From: an uncultured Muribaculaceae bacterium
Lineage (GTDB): Bacteria > Bacteroidota > Bacteroidia > Bacteroidales > Muribaculaceae
Reading direction: 5' to 3'
Length of the DNA: 24,374 nucleotides
Assembly (NCBI GenBank): GCA_910578075.1
Contig: CAJTPK010000036.1
Location: 1 to 24,374, forward strand
Position numbers and translations under genes: made by a program. Positions 22,886 to 24,374 of this stretch are shown here, one piece after another. The stretch's first letter is position 1. Each line of letters opens with the position of its first letter. The notes beneath the pieces were generated by a model. That model was not told the DNA's origin and did not search any database. It was given only the letters and a program-made list of their open reading frames with translations.

Positions 22886-24112
22886 ATGGTTCTCAACTGG
22901 ATCTGGATCTCGTTCTTTCTGATTGCCTTTCTCATGGCTGCGGGTCGCAGCATATGGGGTGGCGATCTTCAGGTGTGGAGCGACATCATGAACGCCTCCT
23001 TCGACCAGGCGGCATTCGCCTTTGAGATATCATTGGGTCTCACAGGAGTGCTGACCCTCTGGCTCGGCATCATGAAAATAGGAGAACGGGCTGGCGTCGT
23101 CGAATTTTTCGGCAGACTGATCAGTCCGTTCTTCTCACGTCTTTTTCCGGGCATCCCCAAAGGTCATCCGGCTATGGGAGCGATATTCATGAACATATCC
23201 GCCAACATGCTTGGTCTTGATAACGCCGCCACACCTATGGGGCTGAAGGCCATGCAGGAGATGCAGAGCCTGAACGACCGTAAGGATACCGCCACCGACG
23301 CCATGATCATGTTTTTGGTGCTAAACAGCTCCGGACTCTGCCTGATACCCATCAGCATAATGATGTACCGCGCGCAAGGCGGAGCCGCGAACCCCACCGA
23401 CATTTTTATACCCATACTCATTGCCACAGCCATTGCCACGATAGTCGGTCTGACAGCATTGTGCATCAAGCAGAAGATAAAGATGGACAAGGTGATATGG
23501 AGCTGGCTTGGTGCCATAGCGCTGATAGTGGGAGGCATCACATGGTTCTTCGCAAGTTTACCGGCTGAAAAAGTTCAGATCTACAGCACCTTCGGAGCAA
23601 ATCTCATCCTTTTCAGCGTCATAATAGCATTTATCCTTGCAGGCATCCGCCGCAAGCTGCGCGTCTACGATGTCTTCATTGAAGGTGCTAAAGAGGGATT
23701 CAAGACAGCCGTGATGATAATACCATATCTTGTAGCGATACTTGTCGCCATAGGAATGTTTCGCGCCTCCGGTGCACTCGACACATTCACCGGATGGGTG
23801 GAAAGCCTCGTAGCTTGGCTCGGATTTGACACCCAATGGGTCGGAGCATTGCCAACGATGCTGATGAAACCATTGAGCGGCAGTGGCAGCTGCGCCATGA
23901 TGCTTGACGTGATGAAGACCAACGGAGCAGACGCCTTTGTCAGCAAACTCGCCGCAGCCGTACGCGGCTCCACCGACACCACCTTCTACATCCTTGCCGT
24001 CTACTTCGGCTCCGTCGGAGTCTCAAAAACGCGCTACGCCGCCGGCTACGCCCTGCTCGCCGACATCACCGGCGCCATCGCCGCCATCGCCGTCGCCTAC
24101 CTCTTCTTCTGA
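22886..24112 (+). CDS. Fused SpmA-SpmB nucleoside recognition membrane protein
   Basis: 408-residue polytopic inner-membrane protein. The first half is SpmA-like (SLGLTGVLTLWLGIMKIGERAG, and NISANMLGLDNAATPMGLKAM at about 107-127). The second half is SpmB-like (EGAKEGFKTAVMIIPYLVAIL, then LSGSGSCAMMLDVMKTNGAD, and RGSTDTTFYILAVYFGSVG). Both halves belong to the Gate/nucleoside recognition family. In Bacillus the two are separate spore maturation proteins, while in non-sporulating Bacteroidota the fusion is common and its role unknown, perhaps transport of a small metabolite. About ten hydrophobic segments are visible. A terminator follows 27 nt downstream. Confidence 0.9.
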   Translation: MVLNWIWISFFLIAFLMAAGRSIWGGDLQVWSDIMNASFDQAAFAFEISLGLTGVLTLWLGIMKIGERAGVVEFFGRLISPFFSRLFPGIPKGHPAMGAIFMNISANMLGLDNAATPMGLKAMQEMQSLNDRKDTATDAMIMFLVLNSSGLCLIPISIMMYRAQGGAANPTDIFIPILIATAIATIVGLTALCIKQKIKMDKVIWSWLGAIALIVGGITWFFASLPAEKVQIYSTFGANLILFSVIIAFILAGIRRKLRVYDVFIEGAKEGFKTAVMIIPYLVAILVAIGMFRASGALDTFTGWVESLVAWLGFDTQWVGALPTMLMKPLSGSGSCAMMLDVMKTNGADAFVSKLAAAVRGSTDTTFYILAVYFGSVGVSKTRYAAGYALLADITGAIAAIAVAYLFF

Positions 24113-24138
24113 AATAACCCTTACCAACCGTGCCCTCG

Positions 24139-24162
24139 CCACCCCTCGCCGGGGTGGTTTTA
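24139..24162 (+). terminator. Rho-independent terminator after the trpS-spmAB unit
   Basis: ccacccc (24139-24145) pairs with ggggtgg (24151-24157) around tcgcc. The stem is directly followed by ttttat. Confidence 0.85.
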
Positions 24163-24182
24163 TATGTTTCTTAGCATATTCT

Positions 24183-24213
24183 TTTGCCACATCAAAATTT
24201 ATCATTAAATTTA
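24183..24213 (+). promoter_or_regulatory. Promoter of the right-edge XRE gene
   Basis: TTTG (24183-24186), exactly 19 nt, then TAAATTTA (24206-24213), one base from the TAnnTTTG consensus. It leaves a leader of about 30 nt to the ATG at 24248. Confidence 0.6.
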
Positions 24214-24247
24214 CATAATTCACCAATTCAATGGCAAATTTTTAAGA

Positions 24248-24374
24248 ATGGGTAAGGATATAAACCGTCTGAAAGTAGTGCTCGCAGAGCAGAAAAAAAC
24301 TAATAAATGGCTTGCACAACAGCTTGGGAAAGACCCGGCAACTGTGTCGAAGTGGTGTACCAATACAGCACAAC
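24248..24374 (+). CDS. XRE family regulator, 5' part, cut by window end
   Basis: The first 42 codons are present, reading into the window edge. The product holds NRLKVVLAEQ, KWLAQQLGKDPATVSKW and CTNTAQ, an HTH that aligns over its whole visible length with the regulator at 11879-12103 (NRLKIVLAEQ, KWLAEQLGKNEATISRW, CSNTAQ). The DNA has clearly diverged, so this is an older paralogue, not a recent copy. An upstream ATG at 24231 reads only four codons to a stop. By analogy it may head a second type I RM or other defence operon outside the window. Confidence 0.85.
   Translation, partial: MGKDINRLKVVLAEQKKTNKWLAQQLGKDPATVSKWCTNTAQ

Noticed and set aside
1..24374. CRISPR array or insertion sequence
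   Set aside because: There are no regularly spaced repeats, no transposase and no terminal inverted repeats with target duplications. The repeats present are short and lie inside genes or promoters.

Overview
The window is a piece of a Bacteroidota chromosome. I base this on the repeated -7 promoter element TAnnTTTG, the weak ribosome binding sites, the YitT and SpmA/SpmB-type membrane proteins, an outer-membrane beta-barrel protein, and protein families typical of gut Bacteroidales. A Muribaculaceae-like gut commensal is my best guess, but this is inference from gene content and protein style, not a database match. The window has two parts of different character.

The left part (about 1-12.2 kb) is an accessory defence and toxin-antitoxin island, all on the minus strand. 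Reading in the direction of transcription, a promoter at about 12.13-12.16 kb drives a small XRE repressor, then hsdM, hsdS and hsdR (a complete type I restriction-modification system), an AbiH-family abortive infection gene, a 29-codon ORF that looks like a relic of a Fic antitoxin segment, a Fic protein with a VbhA-like N-terminus and a winged-helix C-terminus, and a Bro-N-Fic fusion. Neighbouring genes overlap by 4 nt (ATGA) or 1 nt (TAATG), or lie within 10 nt. This looks like one translationally coupled defence operon of about 10 kb. A separate hipB-hipA pair with its own promoter and repeated operator-like sites follows at the left edge.

A 385-nt spacer (12131-12515) holds the island promoter, a rho-independent terminator and a short decayed-looking reading frame. 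To its right are housekeeping genes of higher GC. These are mnmE and a secreted DNA/RNA endonuclease (minus strand, overlapping), divergent from pepT-miaA (plus), then a convergent yitT-BNR_4 pair (minus), an outer-membrane beta-barrel gene (plus) ending at a perfect 23-bp hairpin, an SGNH hydrolase-GNAT pair (minus), and trpS with a fused spmA-spmB gene (plus). Two tRNA modification enzymes (MnmE for U34, MiaA for A37) and one tRNA charging enzyme (TrpS) lie in this part.

At the right edge, after a terminator and a good promoter, a second XRE gene begins that is clearly homologous to the regulator of the type I system. A further restriction or defence operon may therefore start just outside the window. 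The points most worth following are the coupled RM-AbiH-Fic-Fic operon, the relic antitoxin ORF, the 37-nt perfect palindrome inside the Bro-N-Fic gene, inverted repeats at both specificity-domain boundaries of hsdS, and a 21-bp coding minisatellite in mnmE.
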